DNA of 64,000 bases from Sphaerisporangium dianthi (GCF_042654065.1 NZ_JBHSFP010000039.1:1-64000), one strand, 5' to 3'. Positions 50,060-59,495 are shown, counted from the first letter of the stretch. Program-made: numbers and translations. The notes: a model not told the origin generated them from the letters alone.

Positions 50060-50776
50060 GTGAGCATCCTCGTGGTCACCGGCACCGACACCGGAGTGGG
50101 CAAGACCGTGGTGACCGCCGCCGTCACCGCCCTGGCGCTGGGACGCCAGGCGTCCGTCGCCGTGGTGAAACCCGCGCAGACAGGCGTGGCGACCGGCGAG
50201 GCGGGAGACCTGGACGAGGTCATCCGGCTGACCGGGGCGACCACGACCTTCGAGTTCGCCCGCTTCCCGCACCCGCTGTCCCCCGCCGCCGCGGCACGCG
50301 TCTCCGGCATGCCCCCCGTCTCGCTCGCCACCGTCGCCGAACGCGTCGCCGAGCTGGCGGGCACCCATCGCCTGGTCGTCGTCGAGGGCGCGGGAGGGCT
50401 GCTGGTGCGCTTCGACGAGGACGGCGCCACGATCGCCGACCTCGCCCGTCTCGTGCACGCTCCCGTGCTGCTGGTGGCCAGGGCCGGTCTCGGCACGCTG
50501 AACCACACCGCGCTCACCCTGGAGGCGCTCGCGGGGCGCGGGCTCGACCTGGCGGGCGTGGTGATCGGGTCCTGGCCCCGCGACCCCGGGCTCGCCGAGC
50601 GCGGCAACGTCACCGACCTCGAGACCCTGGCCGCCCGGCCGCTCGCCGGCGCGCTGCCCGAGGGCGCCGGCGCGCTCGGCCGCGCGGCCTTCGCCCGGGT
50701 TGCCCACGATGGGCTCGGTCCCCTCCTTGGTGGGGGGTTCGACCCTTCCAGGTTCCGGGAAACCCTTAGTCTGTGA
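50060..50776 (+). CDS. bioD: Dethiobiotin synthetase
   Basis: A 238-residue P-loop enzyme closing the ureido ring of dethiobiotin with CO2 and ATP. VTGTDTGVGKTVVTAAV is the P-loop, VVKPAQTG binds the substrate, and VVEGAGGLLV contains the Mg-binding Glu. GTG start 10 nt after dasR; bioB follows after 28 nt. Confidence 0.95.
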   Translation: MSILVVTGTDTGVGKTVVTAAVTALALGRQASVAVVKPAQTGVATGEAGDLDEVIRLTGATTTFEFARFPHPLSPAAAARVSGMPPVSLATVAERVAELAGTHRLVVVEGAGGLLVRFDEDGATIADLARLVHAPVLLVARAGLGTLNHTALTLEALAGRGLDLAGVVIGSWPRDPGLAERGNVTDLETLAARPLAGALPEGAGALGRAAFARVAHDGLGPLLGGGFDPSRFRETLSL

Positions 50777-50804
50777 CGCAACCGACGAGGGAGCAGCGAA
50801 GCCG

Positions 50805-51803
50805 ATGAGCAAGGACATCCTCGACATCGCCCGGGTCCAGGTGCTCGAACAGGGCAGGGGGCTGTCCGCCGGGCAGGCCCTGAGCTGCCTGGAACTGCCG
50901 GACGACCGCCTGCCCGAGCTGCTGGCGCTCGCGCACGAGGTCCGCATGGCCTGGTGCGGGCCTGAGGTCGAGGTCGAGGGCATCATCTCCCTCAAGACCG
51001 GCGGCTGCCCCGAAGACTGCCACTTCTGCTCCCAGTCCGGCCAGTTCACCTCCCCCGTCCGGTCGGTGTGGCTGGACATCCCCTCGCTGGTCGAGGCGGC
51101 CGTCGAGACGGCGGCGACCGGCGCCAGCGAGTTCTGCATCGTGGCCGCCGTACGCGGGCCCGATCAGCGGCTCATGAGCCAGGTCCGGGAAGGCGTCAAG
51201 GCGATCCGCGAGGCCGTCGAGATCAACGTCGCCTGCTCGCTCGGCATGCTCACACAGGAGCAGGTCGACGAGCTGGCCGAGATGGGCGTGCACCGCTACA
51301 ACCACAACCTCGAGACCGCCCGCTCCCACTTCGGCAGCGTGGTGACCACCCACACCTGGGAAGAGCGGTGGCAGACCTGCGAGATGGTCCGCGAGGCCGG
51401 CATGGAGCTGTGCTGCGGCGGCATCATCGGCATGGGCGAGAGCAAAGAGCAGCGCGCCGAGTTCGCCGGCCAACTCGGCGAGCTGCGGCCGGACGAGGTG
51501 CCGCTGAACTTCCTCAACCCGCGCCCCGGCACGCCGTTCGCCTCCTACCCCCTGGTCGAGGGCCGCGAGGCGCTGAAGACCATCGCGACGTTCCGCCTGG
51601 CCCTGCCGCACACCATCCTGCGCTACGCGGGCGGGCGCGAGCTGACGCTCGGCGACCTCGGCACCCGCGACGGCATGCTCGGCGGCGTCAACGCCATCAT
51701 CGTCGGCAACTACCTCACGACGCTGGGCCGCTCGCCCGAGCAAGACCTGGAGCTCCTGGTCGACCTGAAGATGCCGATCAAGGCGTTGTCGAAGGCTCTG
51801 TGA
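50805..51803 (+). CDS. bioB: Biotin synthase
   Basis: A 332-residue radical-SAM enzyme that inserts sulfur into dethiobiotin. The SAM cluster motif GGCPEDCHFCSQ has Cys68, Cys72 and Cys75; YNHNLETA and the C-terminal GGRE arginine region for the second cluster are present. GAGGGAG ribosome site. The short barrel-only form matches the actinobacterial type that is thought to need the auxiliary protein BsaP. Confidence 0.96.
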   Translation: MSKDILDIARVQVLEQGRGLSAGQALSCLELPDDRLPELLALAHEVRMAWCGPEVEVEGIISLKTGGCPEDCHFCSQSGQFTSPVRSVWLDIPSLVEAAVETAATGASEFCIVAAVRGPDQRLMSQVREGVKAIREAVEINVACSLGMLTQEQVDELAEMGVHRYNHNLETARSHFGSVVTTHTWEERWQTCEMVREAGMELCCGGIIGMGESKEQRAEFAGQLGELRPDEVPLNFLNPRPGTPFASYPLVEGREALKTIATFRLALPHTILRYAGGRELTLGDLGTRDGMLGGVNAIIVGNYLTTLGRSPEQDLELLVDLKMPIKALSKAL

Positions 51804-51879
51804 CCTCCCGCCGCTCCCGATGATCAGCGGAGATGGGGCTTCGAGGATTGACGGGGGCGAGAACAGGTAGGTTCACCGC

Positions 51880-53526
51880 ATGGAGTCTGCAAAGCACGCC
51901 GGCGACGTCGCGGTCGCCGTCTCACGAGCTTACGGTGCCGAGGTCATGTTCACGCTCTCGGGCGGCCACGTCTTCCCCCTGTACGACGGGGCCGTCCACG
52001 AGGGCATGCGCATCGTCGATGTGCGGCACGAGCAGAGCGCGGTGTTCGCCGCCGAGGCCACCGCCCGGCTGACCCGGCAGCCCGGCCTGGCCGTGCTGAC
52101 CGCCGGTCCGGGCATCACCAACGGCGTCAGCGGCGTCGCGACCGCCCACTTCAACGGCTCGCCCGTCGTGGTGATGGGCGGCAGGGCCCCCGCGTCCCGA
52201 TGGGGCTCCGGCGCCCTCCAAGAGATGGACCACCCTCCGCTGTTCGAGACGATCACCAAGCTCGCCTTCACGGCGGGCGGCGCCGACTCGATCGGCCAGG
52301 ACGTCGAGATGGCGTTCCGCACGGCCGTCGCCCCGCACCGCGGCCCGGTGTTCCTCGACTTCTACATGGACCACCTGTTCTCCCCCTCGCCGGCGCACCA
52401 GGCCGAGACGATGACCCCGTCCCCGCTGGAGCCCGACGCCGACGCCCTGGCCACGATCGCCCGGCTGATCGCCGAGGCCGAGCGCCCGCTGCTCGTCCTC
52501 GGCTCCGACGTGTGGATGGACCGCGCCGAGGAGGCCGCGCGCGACTTCGCCGAGGCCTACCGCCTGCCGGTCATCCCCAACGGCCAGGGGCGCGGCATCC
52601 TGCCCGCGGGCCACGAGCTGCTCGCCACCCGCGCACGCGGCATCGCCTTCTCCCAGGCGGACCTGGTCATCGTCGCCGGCACCCCGCTCGACTTCCGCCT
52701 CGGCTACGGCTTCTTCGGCGGCAGGGACGGCGTCCCGCTGGCGAAGGTCGTCCACCTGGCCGACGCCCCCTCGCAGCTGGCCACGCACGTCGGCACGGCC
52801 GCCTCGGCGGCCGGCGACCTGTCGGTGCTGTTCTGGAGCCTCAGCACGGCCTGCTCCGAGGCCGGGGTGTCCCCCGCCTCGCACGCCGACTGGGTCACCA
52901 CGCTGGCCGAGGCGTCCGCCGCCGCCATCACCGGCGACGCCGAGTTGCTCGAGTCCGACGCCGACCCCATCCACCCGATGCGCATCTACGGCGAGCTCAA
53001 CCGCATCCTCGCCGACGACGCCGTGGTCATCGGCGACGGCGGCGACTTCGTCTCCTACGCCGGCAAGTACATCGAGCCGCGCAAGCCCGGCTGCTGGCTG
53101 GACCCCGGGCCGTACGGGTGCCTCGGCACCGGTCTCGGCTACTCCATCGCCGCCCGCCTCGCCCGGCCGTCCTCTCAGGTCGTGCTGCTGCTCGGCGACG
53201 GCGCCGCCGGGTTCTCGCTGATGGACGTCGACACGCTGGTCCGCCACAACCTGCCGGTCGTCATGATCTGCGGCAACAACGGCATGTGGGGCCTGGAGAA
53301 GCACCCGATGCAGATGCTCTACGGGTACGACGTGGCGGCGGAACTGCGGCCCGAGACCCGGTACGACCAGGTCGTCACCGCGCTCGGCGGCGGCGGCGAG
53401 CTGGTGACCTCCCCCAAGGAGATCGGGCCCGCGCTGCGCCGCGCCTTCGACTCCGGCGTGCCCTACATGGTGAACATCGCCACCGACCCCGAGATCGCCT
53501 ACCCCCGCACCACCACCGGCATCTGA
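51880..53526 (+). CDS. Acetolactate synthase-like thiamine diphosphate enzyme
   Basis: A 548-residue TPP enzyme with the three usual domains: HEQSAVFAAEATARLT has the activating Glu, GDGGDFVSYAGKYIE starts the C-terminal domain, and GDGAAGFSLMDVDTLVRHNL with NNGMWG is the TPP/Mg site. It resembles actinobacterial IlvG/IlvX-like proteins; without a small subunit nearby, acetolactate synthesis is not certain and oxalyl-CoA- or benzoylformate-type chemistry is possible. TAGGTT six bases before the ATG suggests its own leaderless promoter, apart from the bio genes. Confidence 0.85.
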   Translation: MESAKHAGDVAVAVSRAYGAEVMFTLSGGHVFPLYDGAVHEGMRIVDVRHEQSAVFAAEATARLTRQPGLAVLTAGPGITNGVSGVATAHFNGSPVVVMGGRAPASRWGSGALQEMDHPPLFETITKLAFTAGGADSIGQDVEMAFRTAVAPHRGPVFLDFYMDHLFSPSPAHQAETMTPSPLEPDADALATIARLIAEAERPLLVLGSDVWMDRAEEAARDFAEAYRLPVIPNGQGRGILPAGHELLATRARGIAFSQADLVIVAGTPLDFRLGYGFFGGRDGVPLAKVVHLADAPSQLATHVGTAASAAGDLSVLFWSLSTACSEAGVSPASHADWVTTLAEASAAAITGDAELLESDADPIHPMRIYGELNRILADDAVVIGDGGDFVSYAGKYIEPRKPGCWLDPGPYGCLGTGLGYSIAARLARPSSQVVLLLGDGAAGFSLMDVDTLVRHNLPVVMICGNNGMWGLEKHPMQMLYGYDVAAELRPETRYDQVVTALGGGGELVTSPKEIGPALRRAFDSGVPYMVNIATDPEIAYPRTTTGI

Positions 53527-53547
53527 CCCTCGGCCGAGCCGTCGAGG

Positions 53548-53579
53548 CGGCCGGCGCGCGGCGTGACGCGAGCCGGCCG
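53548..53579. terminator. Hairpin between convergent TPP-enzyme and kinase genes
   Basis: CGGCCGGC and its inverted copy enclose an inner CGCG/CGCG stem with a one-base bulge; positioned 22 nt after one stop and 30 nt before the other. Confidence 0.55.
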
Positions 53580-53608
53580 GGCGATCGAGGCCGGCCGGCC
53601 GGGGGCGG

Positions 53609-55333
53609 TCAGGAGGTGGCGGTGACGCTGGGGCTCGGCGTCGGCGAGGGAGACTCGTTCGGGTCCCCGCCGCAGGGGATGCCCTGCTCCACGACGACCG
53701 TCACCACGCGGTCCACGGCCCAGGAGGTGCCGGCCTGGGGATTCTGGTCGACCACGCGGCTGCAGCCCTCTGAGCTCGGCTCACCGCTGATGTCCACCTT
53801 GGCCTTGAAGCCGGCGGCCCGCAGCTTGGTCAGCGCGTTCGCCTGCAGCAGGTTGATCACCGCGGGCACGACCTTCTTGGCCGTCGGCGCCTTGCTGATC
53901 GTCGCGGACGGCGACGGACTGCGGGGCCTGGAGGCACTGGGCGACGGCGAGGGCTTGGTCGGACTCGGCGAAACGGACGGCTCGGCGTGCTGCGAGCCTG
54001 CCACCGTGGGCCGGGGGGAGGACCGGGGCGGGCGCGTCGTCCCCTTCTTGCCGGGTGAGGCGCCGGCGGTGGTGGCCTCGACGGTCGGCGTGGTGGCCAC
54101 ACCGGCCGCCGACGCGTTGGGGGTGTTGGCGACCTGGTTGTACATGACCGCCCCGCCGCCGCCGAGCACGGCTCCGGCGGCGATGACCCCGACGATCAGT
54201 GCGGCCTTGCCGCGCTTGGGGGCGGCCGCGCGGCGGCCACGGGCGCCCCGCTGAGGCGGCGGCGGGCCCGCGGCCACGGTGACCGGAGGCGCGTGCGCGC
54301 CGGTCGAGTGTGCCGGGCCGGGGAGGATGTAGGCGGGGGGCGGCGCGGTGGACGGCCCGCGCTCGGCCTCGCCCCAGCCGGGCGAGTTCATGCGCACCCC
54401 GGTCTCCGGGGAGGCCATCTGATGGGGATGCCCGGCCGTCGTCGCCATGCGCTGGGAGGAGATCATGCCGGTCAGCCCGGACACCGCCGCCGAGGTCCCG
54501 GTGTCCTCGCGCATGGCCCGCCGCGCGGCCACGCTCATCTCGGCGGCGCTGTGCCAGCGGCGCGCCGGGTCCTTGACCAGGGCCCGCTCGACGAGATGCC
54601 GCACGGCGGGCGGGACGTCGGGCGGCAGCGGCGGCGGGTCCTCGCGGATGTGCTTGAGCGCGATGGTGACAGGGGTGTCGCCGTCGAAGGGCCGGTGGCC
54701 CGCCAGGCACTCGTAGGCCACCACGCCGAGCGCGTACAGGTCGACGGCCGGGGTCACCGGCTGCCCCTCGGCCTGCTCGGGCGCGCAGTAGGCGGCCGTG
54801 CCGAGCACCATGCCGGCGTCGGTCAGCCGGTGGCCCATGTCGGCGCGGGCGATGCCGAAGTCGGTGAGGACGAGCGAGCCGTCCGGGCGCACCAGCAGGT
54901 TGCCCGGCTTGACGTCGCGGTGCACGATGCCCCTGTCGTGCACCGCCTGCAGCGCCGAGGCCGCCTGCGCGATGAGCTCCATCGCCGGCTCGGGGCCGAT
55001 GCGGGTGAGCCGGGTGAGCAGCCGGTCCAGCGGCTCGCCGTCGACGAACCGCATGACCAGGTAAGCGGTCGGCCCGTCCCCCGGGACGTCGCTGACACCG
55101 TAGTCGTAGACGTCCACGACACCGGGGTGGTTGATCGTGGCCATGGCGCGCGCCTCCCCCTGGAAGCGCGCGGCGAAGCCGGGATCGTCCATGCGGCCGG
55201 GTAAAAGCACTTTCACGGCGACGGTGCGGGCGAGGACGGTGTCCTCGCCCCGCCACACCTCGCCCATGCCGCCGGCACCGAGACGGACGTCCAACCGGTA
55301 ACGTCCCGCCAGCGTGGTCCCTTGGGCAACCAT
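53609..55333 (-). CDS. PASTA-type membrane serine/threonine protein kinase
   Basis: A 574-residue Pkn kinase. Kinase domain 1-280 with GAGGMGEVWRG, VAVKVLLP, IVHRDVKPGNLLV and DFGIA; Pro-rich juxtamembrane region; one membrane helix at about 382-402 (AALIVGVIAAGAVLGGGGAV); Ser/Pro-rich spacer; a single PASTA domain at about 490-555 (LLQANALTKLRAAGFKAKV). The outer PASTA domain probably senses cell-wall fragments. ATG with GGGGGAGAG upstream. Confidence 0.93.
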   Translation of the reverse strand: MVAQGTTLAGRYRLDVRLGAGGMGEVWRGEDTVLARTVAVKVLLPGRMDDPGFAARFQGEARAMATINHPGVVDVYDYGVSDVPGDGPTAYLVMRFVDGEPLDRLLTRLTRIGPEPAMELIAQAASALQAVHDRGIVHRDVKPGNLLVRPDGSLVLTDFGIARADMGHRLTDAGMVLGTAAYCAPEQAEGQPVTPAVDLYALGVVAYECLAGHRPFDGDTPVTIALKHIREDPPPLPPDVPPAVRHLVERALVKDPARRWHSAAEMSVAARRAMREDTGTSAAVSGLTGMISSQRMATTAGHPHQMASPETGVRMNSPGWGEAERGPSTAPPPAYILPGPAHSTGAHAPPVTVAAGPPPPQRGARGRRAAAPKRGKAALIVGVIAAGAVLGGGGAVMYNQVANTPNASAAGVATTPTVEATTAGASPGKKGTTRPPRSSPRPTVAGSQHAEPSVSPSPTKPSPSPSASRPRSPSPSATISKAPTAKKVVPAVINLLQANALTKLRAAGFKAKVDISGEPSSEGCSRVVDQNPQAGTSWAVDRVVTVVVEQGIPCGGDPNESPSPTPSPSVTATS

Positions 55334-55463
55334 CTCTCCCCCGTTAACCCCAATCCGTCCAACCCGACGTCACCCCAGAGTTCTCCAACCAAGCGGATTT
55401 GTGTCGCGACAAGGTCACGCTGGAATCACAAAACCCTGTGGCCGTACAACTCGCGCCGGGGTG

Positions 55464-55664
55464 TCAGCGAGTTGTCACGCCGTGTTCGACGCAGCGGGCG
55501 GACCAGCCCCGCGGCGTCACCTGCACGACCAGCCGGCGTCGGCACGCCGGACAGAAGCGAGGTGGCTCCATGAGCCGTGCTGCATGGCATGCGGAGTGGT
55601 CCTCGTCTCCCGCGAGACGTCCGCAATGGTCGCAGTAAGGGCTCACGCCAAGAGCGTATTCCAT
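55464..55664 (-). CDS. bsaP: BsaP-like biotin synthase auxiliary protein
   Basis: A 66-residue Cys-rich protein starting MEYALGVSPYCDHCGRLAGD, with CHAARLMEPPRFCPACRRRL and VQVTPRGWSARCVEHG. The three Cys groups and the EPPRFC...RRL...RGW pattern match, from memory, the small actinobacterial BsaP proteins that support the cluster chemistry of BioB. It lies 3.7 kb downstream of bioB and next to biotin-carrier genes. ATG at 55664 with GGGGAACG upstream. The call rests on remembered motif similarity. Confidence 0.7.
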   Translation of the reverse strand: MEYALGVSPYCDHCGRLAGDEDHSACHAARLMEPPRFCPACRRRLVVQVTPRGWSARCVEHGVTTR

Positions 55665-55770
55665 CGTTCCCCGCCAAGGCCGCCAACCGGCGAAGGTGGT
55701 GCGAGACCGCGCGAACAGGATGCCGCCGGACACCCCACAGCCCCAGCGACACACCAATAGGCTTGCCCGC

Positions 55771-56151
55771 ATGACGATCGCTCCAGGGCTGCGCGCCGAG
55801 GTTCTCATCATGGTCGAGAAGGAGGACACAGCGATCAAGGTGGGCAGCGGCGATGTGCCGGTTCTCGGCACGCCGCGGCTGCTGGCGATCGCGGAGGAGG
55901 CCACCGTGCGGGCCCTCCGCGACCATCTCGCCCCCGGACAGACCTCTGTGGGCACCAAGGTGACCCTGGAGCACCGCGCGGCGAGCCCTGTGGGCACGCA
56001 CGTGATGGTCGTCGCCGAGCTCGTGCAGGTGGACGGCAGGCGCCTGGTCTTCGAGGTCGTCGCCGAAGAACGCGAGCGCACGGTGGCGGTCGCCACCATC
56101 GAGCGCGTCGTCGTGGACCGCGAGCGCTTCCTGTCCGGGCTCACCCGCTGA
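55771..56151 (+). CDS. Hot-dog-fold thioesterase, FlK-like
   Basis: A 126-residue protein resembling the fluoroacetyl-CoA thioesterase family: VPVLGTPRLLAIAEEATVRA holds the Thr and Glu of the active site, and VTLEHRAASPVG the His. It probably hydrolyses a short acyl-CoA; fluoroacetate resistance is not implied. TAGGCT seven bases before the ATG indicates a leaderless transcript. Convergent with the biotin-carrier gene (10 nt apart). Confidence 0.85.
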   Translation: MTIAPGLRAEVLIMVEKEDTAIKVGSGDVPVLGTPRLLAIAEEATVRALRDHLAPGQTSVGTKVTLEHRAASPVGTHVMVVAELVQVDGRRLVFEVVAEERERTVAVATIERVVVDRERFLSGLTR

Positions 56152-56160
56152 CGGCCGGCG

Positions 56161-56373
56161 TCACTCGATGACGGCGATCAGGTCCCCCTCCTGGATGACG
56201 TCGCCCTCGGCCACCTTGAGCTCGCTCACGACGCCGGAGTCCTCGGCGATCACGGGGATCTCCATCTTCATCGACTCGAGGATGACCAGCGTGTCGCCCT
56301 CGGCGACATTGTCTCCCTCAGCGACGATGATCTTCCAGACGTTCGCCACCATCTCGGCACGTACTTCCGCCAC
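56161..56373 (-). CDS. Free-standing biotinylated carrier protein, TB7.3-like
   Basis: A 70-residue biotinyl domain with the target Lys in ESMKMEIPV and a C-terminal GDLIAVIE strand. The GTG at 56373 (VAEVRAEMVANV) is preferred because GAGGGGAG lies upstream and the start then aligns with M. tuberculosis TB7.3 (Rv3221c). It lies 101 nt downstream of a biotin carboxylase gene, a likely partner. Confidence 0.9.
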   Translation of the reverse strand: MAEVRAEMVANVWKIIVAEGDNVAEGDTLVILESMKMEIPVIAEDSGVVSELKVAEGDVIQEGDLIAVIE

Positions 56374-56474
56374 CGGAACTCCCCTCATCTAGTGATCTAC
56401 TTCGTCAGAAGGCTGTGCTCATCGTCGCATTTCCCCGGGCGACCATGGCGACCGCCCTGCGCGCCCTTTCCGGC

Positions 56475-57830
56475 TCAGGAGCGCATGCGGGTGACGAGCC
56501 CGGTGTCGTAGTCGCCGCTGGAGAACTCGGCGTGGTCCAGAAGTTCGGCGCAGAACGGCAGGTTGTGCTTGGGCCCTTCGAGGCGGAAGGCCGCCACGGC
56601 TTCCCGGGCCCGGGCCAGCGCCTCCTCGCGGTCGGCGCCATGGACGCACAGCTTCGCCATCAGGGGATCGTAGAACGGGGTCACGGTGTTTCCGGCGACA
56701 TATCCCGAATCAACGCGGATGCCGGGTCCGGCCGGCTCCTCCCATACGTCGATCTTCCCGGGGCCCGGGAAGAACCGCTTGGGATCCTCCGCGTAGACGC
56801 GAAGCTCGATGGCGTGCCCCCGCGGCGTCACGGAGGTGAAGGAGACGGGCTCCCCCGCCGCGACGCGCACCTGCTGCTCGACCAGGTCGATGCCCGTGAC
56901 CAGCTCGGTCACCGGGTGCTCCACCTGCAGCCGGGTGTTCATCTCCAGGAACACGAAGTCCTGCCGGTCGGTGTCGACCAGGCACTCGACCGTGCCCGCG
57001 CCGCGGAAGCCGACGGTCTCGCCCGCCCGCACGGCGGCGGCCAGCATGCGCTCGCGCAGCTGCGGCGTGACGCCGGGCGACGGGGACTCCTCGACGACCT
57101 TCTGGTGACGTCGCTGCACCGAGCAGTCGCGCTCGCCCAGCGCCACCACGGTGCCGTCCGCCAGCCCGAGGATCTGCACCTCGACGTGACGCGCCCGCTC
57201 GATGTAGCGCTCGAGCAGGATCGCCGGCCCCGCGCCGGCCCCACCCTCGCCGCCGCCGAAGCGCTCGGCCGCCCGTACGGCGGTCTCGAAGGCCCTGGCC
57301 AGGGCGTCGTCGTCGCGGGCGACGCCCATGCCGATGCCGCCACCGCCTCCGGCCGTCTTGACCATGACGGGGTAGCCGATCTCGGCCGCGGCGGCCAGCG
57401 CGCGCGGCAGATCGGTGACCGGCTCGCGCGTGCCCGCCGCCACCGGCACCCCGGCGGCCTCCATCAGGTTACGGGCGTTGATCTTGTCACCCATGCGCTC
57501 GATGGAGTCGGGCGAGGGGCCGATCCAGGTCATGCCGGCGTCGATGACGGCCCGCGCGAAGGCGGCGTTCTCGGCGAGGAAGCCGTACCCGGGGTGGACG
57601 GCCTGCGCCCCGGTCGCCCTGCATGCCTCGATGACCCTGGCGACGTCGAGATAGCTCTGCGCCGGCGCGGCCGGCCCCAGCAGGAACGCCTCGTCGGCCT
57701 CCAGGACGAAGGGCAGATCGGCGTCGGCCTCGGAATGCACCGCGATCGCGCGCAGGCCCATGCGCTTCACCGTGCGGATGACGCGCCGCGCGATCTCGCC
57801 TCGATTGGCCACCAGAATGCTCTCGAACAC
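56475..57830 (-). CDS. Biotin carboxylase subunit
   Basis: A 451-residue AccC-type enzyme carboxylating protein-bound biotin with ATP and bicarbonate. ILVANRGEIARRVIRT opens the domain, KTAGGGGGIGM is the Gly-rich ATP loop, FLEMNTRLQVEHPVTE the catalytic region. It has no fused biotinyl domain and so probably uses the small carrier encoded next to it. No carboxyltransferase is in the window, so the acyl-CoA substrate is open. Confidence 0.93.
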   Translation of the reverse strand: MFESILVANRGEIARRVIRTVKRMGLRAIAVHSEADADLPFVLEADEAFLLGPAAPAQSYLDVARVIEACRATGAQAVHPGYGFLAENAAFARAVIDAGMTWIGPSPDSIERMGDKINARNLMEAAGVPVAAGTREPVTDLPRALAAAAEIGYPVMVKTAGGGGGIGMGVARDDDALARAFETAVRAAERFGGGEGGAGAGPAILLERYIERARHVEVQILGLADGTVVALGERDCSVQRRHQKVVEESPSPGVTPQLRERMLAAAVRAGETVGFRGAGTVECLVDTDRQDFVFLEMNTRLQVEHPVTELVTGIDLVEQQVRVAAGEPVSFTSVTPRGHAIELRVYAEDPKRFFPGPGKIDVWEEPAGPGIRVDSGYVAGNTVTPFYDPLMAKLCVHGADREEALARAREAVAAFRLEGPKHNLPFCAELLDHAEFSSGDYDTGLVTRMRS

Positions 57831-58214
57831 TTGCCGTGCTCCCTTCGACGGCTCACCACCTTATGGCCCGAGCCGTGCCCAATCCTCTCGCTCAAGACCA
57901 CCGATCCCCCGTGTCCCATCTGTAGGAACCCCACAACCGGCCGGGAGCGCGGACTCCCCTCCTACCGGCCGCAGAGCCTTGTCCACAACCCGGTAAAGCC
58001 CCTATCAACTGGGACGACAGCCGCAGACCTCGCAAGCCGGGAACAGATTTTCCGGCGACGGCGCCGGGCGGCCCGTTGGAGGGTCCCGCGAGCCCGGCCG
58101 GCGACGCGCCATGACCGTCAGAGGTGCCCGATGGGGCCGAGACTGCCCGATGTCCCCCCAAAGGCGTCCCGCGAGGGCGAGACCGGTCGACGACCCTTCG
58201 GAGTCGACGCCCCT
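57831..58214. other. Upstream region of the biotin carboxylase gene
   Basis: 384 bp between the biotin carboxylase start and the stop of the HD-domain gene, both on the minus strand. No gene or clear operator was recognised. Confidence 0.5.
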
Positions 58215-59495
58215 TCAGAGGCGTGCGGTGGGGGTGAGACGGTCGACGACCCTCGCCATGGACTCGACGACCGCGGGGTCGTACTCGCCGCCGCCGTCGA
58301 GCCGGAGCCGTTCCAGGGCGGCCGCCGCGCGGTCGCGATCGGTCGAGCCGCCGACCAGGTCGTCGTAGGCGTTGGCCGCCTTGATGATGCGGCTGGCGAT
58401 CGGCGGCACCTCAGGGCCGGAGAACGGGTCTCCCTGGCGGCGCACGATGTCGGCGACCCGGTCGAGCACGCCGGTCTTCTTGATGATCTCGGCGCCCAGC
58501 TCGGCGATGCTGCGCGCCTGCACGGGATCGGTCAGCACGGTCGCGCCGCCCGGAATCGGGTCGCGCAGGGAGAGCTGGCCGATGTCGTGCATGAGCGCCG
58601 CGTACTCGAGCTCCAGTAGCTCGGGCTCGGCCATGCCGAGCTCGCGTCCGATCGCCAGGGACAGCATGCTGACCCGCCGCGAGTGGCCGGGCTCGACGTA
58701 CCCGCCGACCTCGGTGACCCGGGCCAGCGCGCGCACGGTCTGCAGGTAGGTCGCGCGGATGCCCGCGTACTTGCGGAAGGCGACCTGGGTGACCAGGAGC
58801 GGGGCCGCGAACACGACGAGCGCGGCGAGGTTCATGCTGTGCGAGGCCAGGGCCAGCAGGGTGCCGGAGGCGGCGACGGCCGCGCCGAGCGGAGCGGCCA
58901 TGCGCACCTCGTCCCGGACGGCGACGCGCAGGGCCGTGCGCACCTGCTCGGCCCGCAGGACGGCGGCGATGACGACGTCGGCGGCGAGCATGGCGGTGAT
59001 GAGCACGGCCATCACGCCGAGCACCACCCACCAGGGGCCGTTGCCGCGGCCGGTGGTGTCGTAGAGGATCGAGGCGAGCGGACGGTAGGCGAAGGCGAGC
59101 AGGGCTCCCGACAGAAGCCTGCGCGCGATCGCGTCGAGCCGGGGCGGCCTGCCGACGGCGAGGTGCGGAAGCGCGCCGAGGGTCATCCCGACCGACATGA
59201 CGGCCACCACCTGCAGCGCCGAGTGCCCTGTCGGCACCCCGCCCACGTCAAGGAGCAGGGTGTACCCGAGAGCGGCGGCGGCGCCGATGGGCGCGACCTC
59301 GCGGTTGCCGGGCATGGTCAGCCTGGCCAGCTCGCCGGCGGCGACCAGCGCGCCGAAGGCGATCGCGATGTGCGCGTCGGCCAGCCCGACGGCGGCCGTG
59401 TGGGCGATGCCGGCGACGGTGACCATGCCGGCGGCGCAGATCAGCAGGAGCTGGCCGGAGTCGAGCCCGTTGATGGGCCGCGTGGCGAGGCTCAC
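58215..59495 (-). CDS. Membrane protein with degenerate HD-GYP-type domain
   Basis: 426 residues: six to eight membrane helices in the first ~240, then an HD domain with EPGHSRRVSMLS, ALMHDIGQLSLRDP and DPVQARSIAELGAEII. Compared with the neighbouring HD-GYP protein it lacks the HHERxDGKGYP motif, so it may not cleave cyclic nucleotides. The GTG start overlaps the upstream HD-GYP gene by 4 nt, so both are made together. Confidence 0.82.
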   Translation of the reverse strand: MSLATRPINGLDSGQLLLICAAGMVTVAGIAHTAAVGLADAHIAIAFGALVAAGELARLTMPGNREVAPIGAAAALGYTLLLDVGGVPTGHSALQVVAVMSVGMTLGALPHLAVGRPPRLDAIARRLLSGALLAFAYRPLASILYDTTGRGNGPWWVVLGVMAVLITAMLAADVVIAAVLRAEQVRTALRVAVRDEVRMAAPLGAAVAASGTLLALASHSMNLAALVVFAAPLLVTQVAFRKYAGIRATYLQTVRALARVTEVGGYVEPGHSRRVSMLSLAIGRELGMAEPELLELEYAALMHDIGQLSLRDPIPGGATVLTDPVQARSIAELGAEIIKKTGVLDRVADIVRRQGDPFSGPEVPPIASRIIKAANAYDDLVGGSTDRDRAAAALERLRLDGGGEYDPAVVESMARVVDRLTPTARL

